This document shows positions 44,057-55,945 of a stretch of DNA of 64,000 nt, piece by piece. This DNA is from Brienomyrus brachyistius. Taxonomy: Eukaryota; Chordata; Actinopteri; Osteoglossiformes; Mormyridae. How positions within the stretch are numbered: the stretch's first letter is position 1; each line of letters begins with the position of its first letter. Location of the stretch: NCBI RefSeq assembly GCF_023856365.1, contig NC_064537.1, forward strand, positions 5,501,829-5,565,828, given 5' to 3'. Position numbers and translations under genes: made by a program. The notes below the pieces were generated by a model, which saw only the letters and a list, made by a program, of their open reading frames with translations, was not told the DNA's origin and made no database searches.

Positions 44057-44502
44057 ATGAAGCTCCTACCAGCCCTGCTCACCCTCACAGCACTGGCTCT
44101 CTCAGGTCCCTGTCTCTCTCCTCTCTGTCTCTCTTTCTCTCTGCATCTTTCTTTTTGCTCATCTAAAAGTCTGCTATACCTCTTTATTTACAGGTGTGAA
44201 GGCTGAGATTGCACTGACTGAGTCTGAACCAGTGTTGAAGAGACCAGGAGAATCACACAAACTGACATGTACAGCCTCTGGGTTCACATTCAGTAGCTAT
44301 AATATGGGCTGGATCAGACAGGCTCCTGGGAAGGGACTGGAGTGGGTCGCTTATATTAGTAGTGCCAGCAGCTATATTTACTACTCCCAGTCCTTTCAGG
44401 GCAGATTCACCATCTCCAGAGACAACAGCAGGAACCAGGTGTATTTAGAGATGAACAGCCTGAAAGCTGAAGACACGGCTGTGTACTACTGTGCCAGAGA
44501 GT
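44057..44502 (+). CDS. ighv: IGHV segment A4, intact
   Basis: Leader exon 44057-44105, 88-bp intron, V exon 44194-44502. FR1 [17 protein letters not shown]1 [10 protein letters not shown]2 [12 protein letters not shown]2 [10 protein letters not shown]3 with N-Q-V-Y-L-E-M-N, end Y-Y-C-A-R-E. TATA-like ttttaaag at 43961-43968. Confidence 0.95.
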
Positions 44503-44540
44503 CACAGTGATGGGGGCTGTGGGGAAGCCGTACAAATACT
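44503..44540 (+). other. 22-bp-spacer recombination signal of A4
   Basis: Heptamer cacagtg 44503-44509, 22-bp spacer, nonamer acaaatact 44532-44540. Confidence 0.93.
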
Positions 44541-45781
44541 ACTTCCTCACAGGGTCTTTGTTTTAGCAGAAGGTTTTGTAGACTTTACACAAGATTTTAT
44601 CTCCCAAAATCAGTGAAATAAAAATATGCCATTTTTTTACTTACAGGATTCAGACTCACAGTAAACTTTACAGCTATTCAGTTAGACACCAAAGGATGGG
44701 CTAAAAAAACACACCAATTGTAACATTAAATTTCAGTTCTAAACTAGTTAATTCTGCTGGCCCAGGAAACATCCTATTACAAATATGTACAAATCTATTT
44801 TTTCAGGTAGAATGTGTGTTTGTGTTTGTTCTTACACAATGTTGTTGAAGCTAAGGATCGTCACTGAAATAGTGTTTCCAGTCTGACATCACTAGTGATG
44901 CCCACAGCAGCTCTACTCCTGTGTCCCGTTTAGCTGCCTCAGCTTGTTGCCTCACAGTCGGCGGCTCCAGGCCTCTCAGCACTGAGCACTCAGAGGCTCC
45001 CCTGCTGATGAGCAAAGGGCTGGCAGGCAGAAGACCTGCCATGTGGGTGTGTGCAGGTTGTCTGTGACCTTCTGCCTCTGTCTGTGCATCTTGTCGATAA
45101 ACTCTTAGGTCACTCAGGGTACAAGGCTGGGGGCACCATGGACAGGATGCCAGTCGATCAAAATAAATAAATATAAATAAATGCTAAAAGTATAATGAAT
45201 GTAGGTGGATATGAGCGGCTGTACAGCCATGAAGTCCATCAGAACGTGTCTCCATATGATCTCCATCTGAGGCCCCACACTGACTTTGACCAGCTGTGTT
45301 TGTGCTTTTCTTGTTCACAACCAAATTCCCCAGAGATTCAATATTTCAGTAGGATGTATGAAAGCAACTGTGATGTCATCAGCTACAGAGTAACTGAGGG
45401 CTCTCTTCTGTCAGAATGCTTACAGTAACACAGCTGCAGTGGGAATGATGAGATCCCACCCTCTATTCATCTTAATCCTTAATATTCACAATTGTTTGTT
45501 CATATGTAAATAAACTTTCTCTATCTGCTTTTCCATCTCCTCTCCGTGGGCTTTATCATATTGACATAAACGTTTTAAATGTGTCAAAGACTTATGGTTT
45601 TATATAGTGTTTTCTCTTTTTCTTTTACTGGATAAAATACTGAAGTGTCCTTATGGTAATACTTCCTTTTACTATATGTGGCAGGTTTAGTGTGTAAATC
45701 TTCCGGAACATCAGCACCTGCACTGCAGTATCACTCCTCCTGTCCTTTAATACTACAAAGGGCATTTCATACTCCACCCCT

Positions 45782-45789
45782 GTGCAAAT
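45782..45789 (+). promoter_or_regulatory. Octamer-like promoter motif of B4
   Basis: gtgcaaat, 7 of 8 to the Ig octamer, 132 bp before the leader ATG. Confidence 0.6.
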
Positions 45790-45913
45790 GAGTCCCTGTT
45801 TCCTTCCTCCCTCCTCATTTAAACAGCACATTGTTGACTCTCTTTAAACCCTCAGTAGTTCCTAAGGAACACGGTGAAGAGCAGCTCACAGCAGATCATC
45901 TTCAGCACCGACC

Positions 45914-46402
45914 ATGATCTCTGTGTCTCTGCTGCTGCTGGCAGCTGCATCCTGTGAGTCTCTGTGTTTCTTCAAGAAGAACAAAGATCAATAGAAAAAC
46001 AGAAAAGTGAATAAAGAACCAGCAGTGATGTATGATAATGATATTGTCTGTTTCACACTCATATGTACTTTGCTTTCTTCTTGATTACAGGTGTTCACTG
46101 TAATGTTCGACTCACACAGCCAGGATCTATGACAGTGAGACCAGGAGAGTCTCTGACCATCTCCTGTAACCTCTCTGGTTATTCACTGACTGACAGCAGC
46201 TATGCTACACACTGGATCCGACAACCTTCAGGGAAAGAACTGGAATGGGTTGGTTTTATATGGTATGATGGGAGCACTACTTACAAAGAGTCTCTTAAGA
46301 ATAAATTCACCATCTCCAGAGGCACCTCCAGCAGCACAGTGTCCTTACAGGGGAAGAGCCTGCAGACTGAAGACACAGCTGTGTACTACTGTGCCAGACG
46401 TG
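45914..46402 (+). CDS. ighv: IGHV segment B4, intact
   Basis: Leader exon 45914-45953 with donor gtgagt, intron to 46090 (gattacag), V exon 46091-46402. FR1 N-V-R-L-T-Q-P-G-S-M-T-V-R-P-G-E-S, C-N-L-S-G-Y-S-L-T-D-S-S-Y-A in FR1-CDR1, W-I-R-Q-P-S-G-K-E-L-E-W-V-G in FR2, CDR2 F-I-W-Y-D-G-S-T, FR3 with S-R-G-T, end Y-Y-C-A-R-R. Intact frame and signals. Confidence 0.95.
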
Positions 46403-46441
46403 CACAGTGAGGGAATGTAACGGGAGAGTGATACAAAAACT
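46403..46441 (+). other. 23-bp-spacer recombination signal of B4
   Basis: Heptamer cacagtg 46403-46409, 23-bp spacer, nonamer acaaaaact 46433-46441. Confidence 0.95.
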
Positions 46442-48499
46442 GGACACCTGTGCCCACCCCCGGCGGGAGGCACACCATGCACCGGAGAGCAGAGGCGTCA
46501 AAAGTACATGCATTCTTCACTCAAGTAGAAGTATAGATACCTGTTTTTAAAAATACTCTAGCAAAAGTTGAAGTATTGACTTCACTTTTTTACTCAAGTT
46601 AAAGTGAAAAGTACAGGCTTTAAAACTTACTTAACGTATAAAAGCATAAAGTACCCATGCAAAGCTACCATTTTAGGGCAGAGCTGACTGGACCCCATGT
46701 ACAAGTATTATGTAGAACGCAAGCAGAGTAAAATAAAGCCACATAAATATTTAAAGCTCCAGCGGCCATTACCATCATTACAGTACATGACGATTGCCTT
46801 TTTCCTAAATCATGCAAAAAATATTATAGTAACTGTAAAAGATGGAGGGATTATAAACTCAATGTGCATGGCGTTCAAAAAACTTTATTTGTATGCAAAT
46901 ATATTACGTGTTTGTGTTAGCTAGAAGAACTCAGGCACACACCATAAGACTACCAGAACCCTCTGTTTAGCTTTGGGACCCCAACCCACAGCAGCAAGGC
47001 CCAGGCCCCCACCTGGCCCACCACTGCCGGAAGGGTCCACCCCCCCAGCAGGACCACGCACAACACCTCCAAACCGCCTCGTCCCACCCCTCCATACAGC
47101 ACAGGCCCAAAGAGAGGGGATCAAAGGGGCCCCCCCTCAGGCCCCCATCGCACCCCCCCCCCCACTCAGTGTGTGTGTATAAGGTGTGTACATGTGGGTG
47201 TGTGTGAATGAGTGTGTGAACTGAAGTGTATGCAAACTAAAAACTGTCATGCATTAAAAGTGAAGGAGGGGTCCGGGTCCTGATTCTCCACCACTGGCAG
47301 AATCCTGCGCGCCCCAGCCTATTCCCCCCCTCCCCCCACAAAAAAGGTGTATCAGGACTAGATGGACTGTATGAATAACTGAGGTGCATTAAAATTGGGT
47401 GAGCAATTTTCTGCCCCAGTTTGGCCAGCTGATGTCACTGCTAGCCAAGCAGAAGACTAGAAGACTAAATGAATTAGGTCAGTCTTTATCCTTTGTAGTG
47501 CTTATCACATATAAATCTTTAGTTTTAATTGTCACATGATTTTTATCTTTTAAAGAAGAAAGCCATATCGAAAACAAGAATAGTATCAGTCTGCAGCACA
47601 GGAGGTTAATTTTTAAATATTAGCAAGTAACAGGGATGAAATGTTCTCTACACCCCCCCCCCCCCCCCAAAAAAAAAATTATTTGAATAGTGTGCCAAGG
47701 GGGCGTGGCTGCAGGTGGGTGGGGGATGGGCAGTGCCCACTGAAATGGCAGACTAAATCACCGCTGCCACCCCCACCACCCTCTGTTTCCCACCCCCACC
47801 CCACTCTGGTTGCCACACCCACCCCCCTCTGGTCGCCACCCTCACCCCCCTCTGGTCGCCACCCCCACCACCCTCTGGTTGCCACGCCCACCCCCCTCTG
47901 GTCGCCACCCCCCACCCCACTCTGGTCGCCACCCCCACCAGTTTAAGCCGCTGTCATTTTCATCAGGCCCTTCGCCACCTTTTCATAAACCTCCAGTGAC
48001 TCTCTGGGCAAGAAACTATGTAAGCAAACCTGCACTGAAAAGTGTCTCAGATCAGTTAGTTCATGTGGATCATATTTTAAACTAATAAATAGTTTAACAA
48101 GCATTCTGTTGTAAATCTTAGAAGAAAATCTGACATAGTTTCACAAAAGTCGAGAAAAATATGTATTCAAATTTGTTTATTTAAATATGTATTTATAGAC
48201 ATAGGCTTTAGTGTACTGGTGCATGACAATGTGTTCCAACAGGATGCACCTGTTTGATGAAGAAAACATGCCCATTATTTTAGTATTTAGACACGTTTGC
48301 AATGAAGACAATGTGTCAAACACCATTAGCATTGAATGTAAATGACTTAAATGAGAATTAGGGACATTTAAATTTCTGTTCACTACCAACACATCAGCTG
48401 CTGGAAAATGCTTTTCATCACAGAGAAACTGATCCACCCCCCCCCAGAAAAAACATTTTCATATACCACTAATTTATGATACATTTTTCATAAGAACGT

Positions 48500-48500
<1 letters not shown>
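46442..48500. other. Intergenic stretch, C-rich in its middle
   Basis: No V homology or gene. C-rich sequence lies at about 46980-47165. A minisatellite of the words ctctggtcgccacccccacc lies at about 47768-47940. Nothing similar follows B5, so this block is specific to the B4-C interval. Confidence 0.55.

Positions 48501-48502
<2 letters not shown>

Positions 48503-48542
<40 letters not shown>
48503..48542. repeat. (CT)20 microsatellite
   Basis: About 20 CT units lie roughly 130 bp before the group C leader. Confidence 0.95.
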
Positions 48543-48545
<3 letters not shown>

Positions 48546-48674
48546 GGTGTTGTCAAAAAGAGTTTCACTTCCTGCACTGACCTCAGGGGATCCGCATACA
48601 AATCACACCCTCGTCTGCCTATGTATGCCATAGAGTTTCCGTCCTGAATCAGGCTGAATCTCCCTACATCCAGG

Positions 48675-49124
48675 ATGGCAGACAAACTCTCACTGCTCCT
48701 GCTCTTACTTGGTCTCCCTGGTAAGAAGAAATATTCCCTGTTTTACACCAAAAATGTTTGATTCAGGCTCCTCATTCAAAAACAGTGTGTTCATCTGATT
48801 ATTGTATTTTTTATAGGTGTAATATGTGATGGTCTGGAGTCCATTCCATCAAATCCAGTGCTACAGGAGCCTGGGACAACTCTCAGTCTCCTGTAAGGGT
48901 TCTGGATTTAATTTTAGAAGCTATGACATGCACTGGATAAGACAACCTGCTGGGAAGCCCCTGGAGTGGATGGGGGTTATCTGGTATGATGCCAGTAAAA
49001 CTGTCTATGCAAAGAGTGTGGAGGGACGGATAGAAATCACCAGGGACAATGGCAACAGCATGGTGTATCTGAAACTGTCTGCTCTGAAAGCTGAAGACAC
49101 ATCTGTGTATTACTATGCTAGATA
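48675..49124 (+). pseudogene. IGHV group C pseudogene
   Basis: Leader exon 48675-48720 (M-A-D-K-L-S-L-L-L-L-L-L-G-L-P), donor gtaaga, V exon 48817-49124 after a ttataag-type acceptor. One extra base in FR1 breaks the frame just before the first Cys. The second conserved Cys is Tyr (V-Y-Y-Y-A-R). CDR1 is GFNFRSYD, FR2 is W-I-R-Q-P-A-G-K-P, and CDR2 is V-I-W-Y-D-A-S-K. An octamer-like atacaaat lies near 48595. The recombination signal is intact. It is the only member of its group here. Confidence 0.92.
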
Positions 49125-49163
49125 CACAGTGTCACATATGTGTGGCTGAGCCGTACAAAAAGG
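49125..49163 (+). other. 23-bp-spacer recombination signal of the group C pseudogene
   Basis: Heptamer cacagtg 49125-49131, 23-bp spacer, nonamer acaaaaagg 49155-49163. Confidence 0.9.
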
Positions 49164-50084
49164 CCACGGATTGATGAGAAGCTCCCAGCAGATCTCAGAC
49201 ATTCTGGAGACAGTCAGCCACCATTAGGCTTAGAACAAGCTGTCATTATGAACATTTCCTCTATGAAATATGTTGTTGTACGTGCCTTTGCAATCATTTT
49301 TATTTGTTTATATATATATATATCACGTGTAATTGAAGAGCAAGTTACCTAAACTCACTGAGTCCATGGGATATTTGTGAATAAGTACATTGCTGTTGAG
49401 TTTTGGATATTTAACTAAAGCTGTTCATTGGGTTACATGTGGACTAAGTGAGTTTTGGTTCCCAGTACTGTAACATATCATGAGGAAGCCGGACTTTGGG
49501 TCATTGGCGGCATCATCTCAAGAACAATAGAAAAGGGACTAAATAAGGTTTGAAAATATGCTATTCAATTATAAAGCAAATCCCATCTATATTAATATAT
49601 TTTATAATGATCTTCCATTGACATGCAACATTTCTTCTTGTGTTTCCAGTTAATTCACTCGGTCCTAGATTCATGTAAAATGATAGACAGTGAACTGACG
49701 GACAGAGGAAGCCGAAACACATAACGCCTGTACACTATTCAGACATATTCTCTTTACAACCAATTTGAAAATCACCATCTCCTAGTTTGTCTGCCATTAC
49801 CAGGGGGGGCTGCTAAGTAACTGTGGGTCCCCTGAGAAAATGTCACACATATTCAATACTTTGTATTAAGGCCCCCCTGAATGTGCCAGACTCTTACACT
49901 TATGCATGGCCATGTAAGTCAGAATTTATGTAAACAGTGAGCAGGGGTTACATTAGCTTTCTCCAAGTTCATGTTGAAGTTTAAATGAAGCAGCAGATTG
50001 CAAACTGTTCTTAAGGAGAAATTGTAAGTTAAAAAGTGCATTTTATTCTATAATTATAATGAGAGAAATGAGAGAATACTTGTC

Positions 50085-50398
50085 GTATTCAGGGTCGTGG
50101 GGGTCTGGAGCTTGTCCTGGAGGTTATGGGTGCAAGACAGAGAAGAACCCAGGATGGAGCGCGAACCCATTGCAGGGCACAGACACACACCAGTCACTCA
50201 CATGGGCACACCTACTGTACGGGCAATTGGGAGATCCAGTTAACCTCAGCATGTTTTGGAGGGTGGAGGAAAACCAGGGTACCTGGAGGAAACCCAACGA
50301 TAATGCAGGAAGAACATGCAAACTCCGCACATGTGGAACCACTGCGGAAGCTGGTCCCAGAACTGTGAGGCAACAATGTGAACCACTGCACCACCAAG
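50085..50398 (-). mobile_element. Diverged tRNA-derived SINE
   Basis: The order of parts is the same as in 42566-42923, but with many substitutions, ending aaccactgcaccaccaaggg. Confidence 0.7.
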
Positions 50399-50611
50399 GG
50401 GGCAGCATGTAGTTCGGTCGGCTAAGTCCCTGTACCAGTGATTGGAAGGTCGCTGGTTCAAGCCCGGCCTCGGCACATCTGTGGGTCCTTCAGCACGGCC
50501 CTTAATCCATGGGGGCTACAACAAGTGGCTGCCCTTCATGGCCAGCTTGCTCTACTCTACAGAGAGCCGGTTGGGGGAGGTGTAAAGAGAATTTCCCCAT
50601 GGGGATCAAAA
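50399..50611 (+). mobile_element. Second SINE family, tRNA-derived
   Basis: Head ggggcagcatgtagttcggt with B-box GGTTCAAGCCC and 3' end cccatggggatcaaaaaaac. It directly follows the minus-strand SINE. Only one copy in the window. Confidence 0.7.
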
Positions 50612-51396
50612 AAACATCAATTCTGCTTTTACATATTTTTATTGAAATACAATCATGTTTTCTAAAATAAACGTTAATACTCCAGAACATTCTTAATAAG
50701 AAATGATGTACTATTAATATAGCCTAAAAATGACATCACTCACAGATTATGTCTATAGCAAAATTCTGAGTTCATTTCTAAATCAGCATTAAAATGTACT
50801 TACTGTAAGACACCCTTTAGATTTTCTCTGACAGAATCATTGTTGACCAGAAGAAAACTAAAAAGCAAATCAGTGCAGTTCCAGCAGTAACCAGAAGATG
50901 TCCTCAGTGCGACAGTAACTGCATGCAGCACAGCGGAAATATCAGACTCATGCCGATTTTCAATACACTGTAGGAACTGTAGCTTTTATTATTTTATCTT
51001 TACCAATCATTTCCTAAATTATGTACTATTGCTGTTAAAGTTTAAAAATATGAACAGACCTTTAATTCAATTATGCTGTTAAAAGTGAGAGACTAAGTCA
51101 AAACATATAAGAACAGAACATATGTTGTGTTTCAATTTCAGAAAAATTGTGTGATTGTTGCTTGTGGACTGCATTGCACAAAGATAATGTTTGAACATAT
51201 AATGCATCCATTTGGCTATTTAGGCAAATTCATCTGTTTATCACGTGACCCCCCTGCCTCATGCCTGCCAGAGGAGGATCCTGTACAAACCTGTCACAGC
51301 TTTTAAAGGAGCCAGTGTCAGTGTGTGACAGAGAGCAGCAGTCACTGGGACTCAGTGTGTACTTTACCTCAGTGCTCCTCCCTCTGTCCTGCAGCC

Positions 51397-51836
51397 ATGA
51401 AGCTCCTACCAGCCCTGCTCACCCTCACAGCACTGGCTCTCTCAGGTCCCTGTCTCTCTCCTCTCTGTCTCTCTTTCTCTCTGCATCTTTCTTTGTGCTC
51501 ATCTAAAAGTCTGCTCTACCTCTTTATTTACAGGTGTGAAGGCTGAGATTGTACTGACTGAGTCTGAACCAGTGGTGAAGAGACCAGGAGAATCACACAG
51601 ACTGACATGTACAGCCTCTGGGTTCACATTCAGTAGCTATTATATGGGCTGGATCAGACAGGCTCCTGGAAAGGGACTGGAGTGGATCGCTTATGCACAT
51701 GGCAGTAGCACTTACTACTCCCAGATTTTTCAGGGCAGATTCACCATCTCCAGAGACGACGGCAGGAACCAGCTGTATTTACAGATGAACAGCCTGAAAG
51801 CTGAAGACACGGCTGTGTACTACTGTGCCAGATATT
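51397..51836 (+). CDS. ighv: IGHV segment A5, intact
   Basis: Leader exon 51397-51445, 88-bp intron, V exon 51534-51836. FR1 E-I-V-L-T-E-S, CDR1 [10 protein letters not shown]2 [12 protein letters not shown]2 Y-A-H-G-S-S-T (short), FR3 with S-Q-I-F-Q-G-R, end Y-Y-C-A-R-Y. TATA-like ttttaaag at 51301-51308. The upstream E-box is cacgtg, while other group A genes have catgtg. Confidence 0.95.
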
Positions 51837-51874
51837 CACAGTGATGGGGGCTGTGGGGAAGCCGTACAAATACT
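51837..51874 (+). other. 22-bp-spacer recombination signal of A5
   Basis: Heptamer cacagtg 51837-51843, 22-bp spacer, nonamer acaaatact 51866-51874. Confidence 0.93.
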
Positions 51875-51889
51875 ACTTCCTCAAAAACC

Positions 51890-52665
51890 ATGGGGAAGAC
51901 CCATTATTAATTTATTTAGGTATTTTAATAATTTAATATAGTATTTGAATCTAGAAATAAGTTGAATCCTATTCCTAAGTTGTTTGTGTTGTGGGATTTA
52001 CATTCACATTTATATGGTAGAAATATGTCTCAAAATTCATTTCTTATACCGTATTAAACAGAAACGCGTGCCTGACATTAGTCTGTGTACCACTCTCCTG
52101 TGCAGCCACTCTGTCGCCCCTCCCATCTCCCACACATGGTTCATCGCCGTGACACAGAATATTTTGAAATATGTCAATTAAGAATGTCTTAGGGAACAAG
52201 ATAAATATGTAGTGAAATGTCCCAAAGTATGAATCATTTCACCCATTTCGTACATGAACACAACAGACTGCCAGGATAAAAAGCTTTATGATGTTAGGAA
52301 AAAGAAATTTCAAAGACATTTAATATAATTCCTGTGTTCACACTGTTCTGTAGCAGGGGTGATTATATGGATCAGGGCTGCCACTGTCAGTCTAAGGAAA
52401 TATGGGATCCAATTCTTATGAAATGTGAAAATAGGCTGAAGGGTGTACAATTGCCTGTGGTCTGTTGAAACAGATCAATTATCAAACTACAAACAGTCAC
52501 TGCAGTTCCAGCAGGAACCACAAGATGTCCTCAGTGTGACAGTAAATGCAGGCAGCAGACGGGCACAAATATCAGACTGAGACCCATTTTAGATAGACTG
52601 TAGCAGCTGTACTGCTTTATAAACTGCTGTTGTGAATCATGCCAAAATGTTGTAATATGGTTCTT
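51890..52665 (+). repeat. Shortened paralogue of 41220-43485
   Basis: 51890-52150 matches the 3' flank of A3 up to the cacacatgg(t)tcatcgc word. At about 52155 it jumps to sequence matching 42980 onward (gaaatatgtcaattaagaatg). The segment that holds the V pseudo-exon, solo LTR and SINE in the 41-43 kb copy is missing. 52275-52665 is the upstream module with an internal stop. Confidence 0.85.
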
Positions 52666-53090
52666 ATATTCATTATGAATTCCCTACAAACCCCTTCAAA
52701 TGACTAGCCTTCAATCAAAACAATAAATGCTTCATTAAAATTCTAAAAGCATGTAATGTTGAATCACTGACTTTGATATCCAGTAGGACAACATGAAGGT
52801 ATAAATGTACATAGTTTAACACTTACAGTGTATTTCATTCCATTGAAAGAGTGAACAACAGACATGGCAAAAATATAAGAAAATAACATTTTATCCTTGC
52901 ACAGCACACAATAACACAAGGTAATTAAATATGCACTGATACCCATTAATGTATTTCATAACATTTACAATGAGTTCATAGTGAAGTCGCATTTTGAATC
53001 CTACAAAAATTATGCGATTATCACTCGTGGAGTGTATTGCCCAACGATAATCCTTGTATAGGAAGTCTTTGCATAGCTAATTAATCTCTT
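52666..53090. other. Intergenic stretch before A6
   Basis: No gene. Its right part (gcgattatcactcgtggag onward) resembles sequence before A7 at 57960. Confidence 0.5.
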
Positions 53091-53261
53091 TATCATGTGA
53101 CCATTGTCCCCCCACGACCTGCCCCACGCCCATCAGAGGAGGATGCTGTACAAACCTGTCACAGCTTTTAAAGGAGCCAGTATCAGTGTGTGACAGAGAG
53201 CAGCAGTCACTGGGACTCAGTGTGTACTTTACCTCAGTGCTCCTCCCTCTGTCCTGCAGCC

Positions 53262-53701
53262 ATGAAGCTCCTACCAGCCCTGCTCACCCTCACAGCACTG
53301 GCTCTCTCAGGTCCCTGTCTCTCTCCTCTCTGTCTCTCTTTCTCTCTGCATCTTTATTTGTGCTCATCTAAAAGTCTGCTCTACCTCTTTATTTACAGGT
53401 GTGAAGGCTGAGATTGTACTGACTGAGTCTGAACCAGTGGTGAAGAGACCAGGAGAATCACACAGACTGACATGTACAACCTCTGGGTTCACAATCAGTA
53501 GCTACTGGATGAGCTGGATCAGACAGGCTCCTGGGAAGGGACTGGAGTGGATCGCTGCCCATGCTAGTGGTAGCACTTACTACTCCCAGTCCTTTCAGGG
53601 CAGATTCACCATCTCTGGAGACAACAGCAAGAACCAGCTGTATTTACAGATGAACAGCCTGAAAACTGAAGACACGGCTGTGTACTACTGTGCCAGAGAC
53701 T
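53262..53701 (+). CDS. ighv: IGHV segment A6, intact
   Basis: Leader exon 53262-53310, 88-bp intron, V exon 53399-53701. FR1 E-I-V-L-T-E-S, CDR1 [10 protein letters not shown]2 [12 protein letters not shown]2 A-H-A-S-G-S-T, FR3 F-T-I-S-G-D-N with Gly for the usual Arg, end Y-Y-C-A-R-D. TATA-like ttttaaag at 53166-53173. The octamer-like gcaaat of other group A promoters is gctaat here. Confidence 0.95.
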
Positions 53702-53739
53702 CACAGTGATGGGGGCTGTGGGGAAGCCGTACAAATACT
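53702..53739 (+). other. 22-bp-spacer recombination signal of A6
   Basis: Heptamer cacagtg 53702-53708, 22-bp spacer, nonamer acaaatact 53731-53739. Confidence 0.93.
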
Positions 53740-54907
53740 ACTTCCTCAAACATGCATTTCAAACGCTGCAAATCTTTTGACACACTTTAGCTCCAAAATA
53801 TAAGTATAGTAAAGATATAACAATTTTTTTAATCACTGGAATAAGTTGAGGGAAGCTGATAAGATAATTAATCAAACACCAGGGACTATGAGTAATGAGA
53901 AAGAAGTGGGTGATTACAATTAGTCAAACACTAGGGCTACACCGGAAAAATGGGGAACAAAGGTGAGAGAATTACAGACTAGATGCAAAGTGGATAAAGT
54001 AACAAAGAAAAAAGAGCAGAGATTCATACAAAACTTAACAAGATGTAGAAGACAAAAAGTCCAAAATGGTTGTAGTGGGTCTCTAGCTCAACCCATAATG
54101 CGGGAAATAATTGCTTCCTACCTGCTCACTTAGTCCATCCAGCCACACGGCATCCTGGGGCACAGAAGAACACACTGGGAACCACAGAAGAGGCTACAAC
54201 ACTGAGGAAAGATCAGGATGGCCAGTGACAGCTGTCGGCCAAACAGGAAATCAGGCAGAACAGATCAAGGCAGAGACTGACCCCGACACATGATGGTGAA
54301 AAATGAGAGAGATTAAGTTTTCACACCCGTTGTAACAAGCCAGTCTCTTTTGGTTTTTTAAATGGAACTAAATAATGAAGGAACATCATGACAAGTAAAT
54401 CATAAGAAATCATAAGAAATAAACCAACTGGTTTACTGGTTAAATTACGTAACTGTATTGACCAAAGGGAGGAATCCATGAAAACTTCGCTTAAATGTAC
54501 ATGCAAAAAAAACATCAGATTGCTCTGCTGGGTAACAGAACTATTTTATTAAAAAATAAAAACATGTAATGCATATTTTATATAGTGTTTTGAATACATA
54601 GGAAGCTTTACAATGGAATTTTAGTGGCATAGTTTTATTACCATTTCACGTATTATCCAACGTGCTACAATTTGTTTTTCTTTGAGAAGGCAGGATCAGA
54701 GAGCCCCTTGAGCTGTCGGTTAAGCGCATTGTGCAGGGGCTGAATGGTGAAATCACTCTATTGACCTGGGGATTTAAACTATCAGCCTTCCGATCCCAAA
54801 CCGCTGATTCACACACCTCCCCCAATGCTATCTGTGCAGGTGGAAAGTCTGGGTGTGTTTGTGTTTAAACAGTGTTGCTTATGAATCAAAGCACAAGTGT
54901 ATTAATA
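53740..54907. other. Intergenic stretch, no gene
   Basis: An interspersed-repeat fragment lies near 54690-54830. Nothing else is recognised. Confidence 0.5.
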
Positions 54908-55813
54908 TTTCCAGTCTGACATCACTAGTGATGCCCACAGCAGCTCTACTCCTGTGTCCTGTTTAGCCGCCTCAGCTTGGTGCCTCACAGTCGGCAGCTC
55001 CAGGCCTCTCAGCACTGAGCACTCAGAGGCTCCCCTGCTGATGAGCAAAGGGCTGGCAGGCAGAAGACCTGCCATGTGGGTGTGTGCAGGTTGGCTGTGA
55101 CCTTCTGTCTCTGTCTGTGCACCTTGTTGATAAACTCTTAGGTCACTCAGGGTACAAGGCTGGGGACACCATAGACAGGATGCAGTAAATCAAAATAAAT
55201 AAATATAAATAAATGCTAACAGTCTAATGAATGTAGGTGGATATGAGCAGCTGTACAGCCATGAAGTCCATCAGAACGTGTCTCCATATGATCTCCATCT
55301 GAGGCCCCACACTGACTTTGACCAGCTGTGTTTGTGCTTTTCTTGCTCACAACCAAATTCCCCAGAGATTCAATATTTCAGTAGGATGTATGAAAGCAAC
55401 TGTGATGTCATCAGCTACAGAGTAACTGAGGGCTCTCTTCTGTCAGAATGCTTACAGTAACACAGCTGCAGTGGGAATGATGAGATCCCACCCTCCGTTC
55501 ATCTTAATCCTTAATATTCACAATTGTTTGTTCATAAGTAAATAAACTTTCTCTATCTGCTTTTCCATCTCATCTCCATGGGCTTTATCATATTGACATA
55601 AACGTTTTAAATGTGTCAAAGACTTATGGTTTTATATAGTGTTTTCTCTTTCTCTTTTACTGGATAAAATATTGAAGTGTCCTTATGGTAAAACTTCCTT
55701 TTACTATATGTAGCAGGTTTAGTGTGTAAATCTTCCGGAACATCAGCACCTGCACTGCAGTATCACTCCTCCTGTCCTTTAATACTACAAAGGGCATTTC
55801 ATACTCCACCCCT

Positions 55814-55821
55814 GTGCAAAT
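55814..55821 (+). promoter_or_regulatory. Octamer-like promoter motif of B5
   Basis: gtgcaaat, 132 bp before the leader ATG, as at B4 and the orphan leader. Confidence 0.6.
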
Positions 55822-55945
55822 GAGTCCCTGTTTCCTTCCTCCCTCCTCATTTAAACAGCACATTGTTGACTCTCTTTAAACCCTCAGTAGTTCCTAAGGA
55901 ACACGGTGAAGAGCAGCTCACAGCAGATCATCTTCAGCACCGACC

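Larger units (their letters stand above)
44876..46441 (+). repeat. 1.6-kb duplicon with B4 (pairs with 54908-56473)
   Basis: Almost identical from ttccagtctgacatcact through the B-type recombination signal, at an offset of about 10.03 kb. A 77-codon frame at 45195-45428 is conserved with one change at 55227-55460, which recent duplication alone explains. Confidence 0.88.
49164..51240. other. Intergenic stretch with two SINEs
   Basis: No V gene. Apart from the SINEs below, a fragment of the upstream module (agtaaccagaagatgtcc onward) lies near 50870-50980. Confidence 0.55.

Noticed and set aside
45195..45428. 77-codon frame conserved at 55227-55460 as a gene
   Set aside because: The whole 1.6-kb block is nearly identical, so conservation of the frame carries no information. 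No domain is visible.
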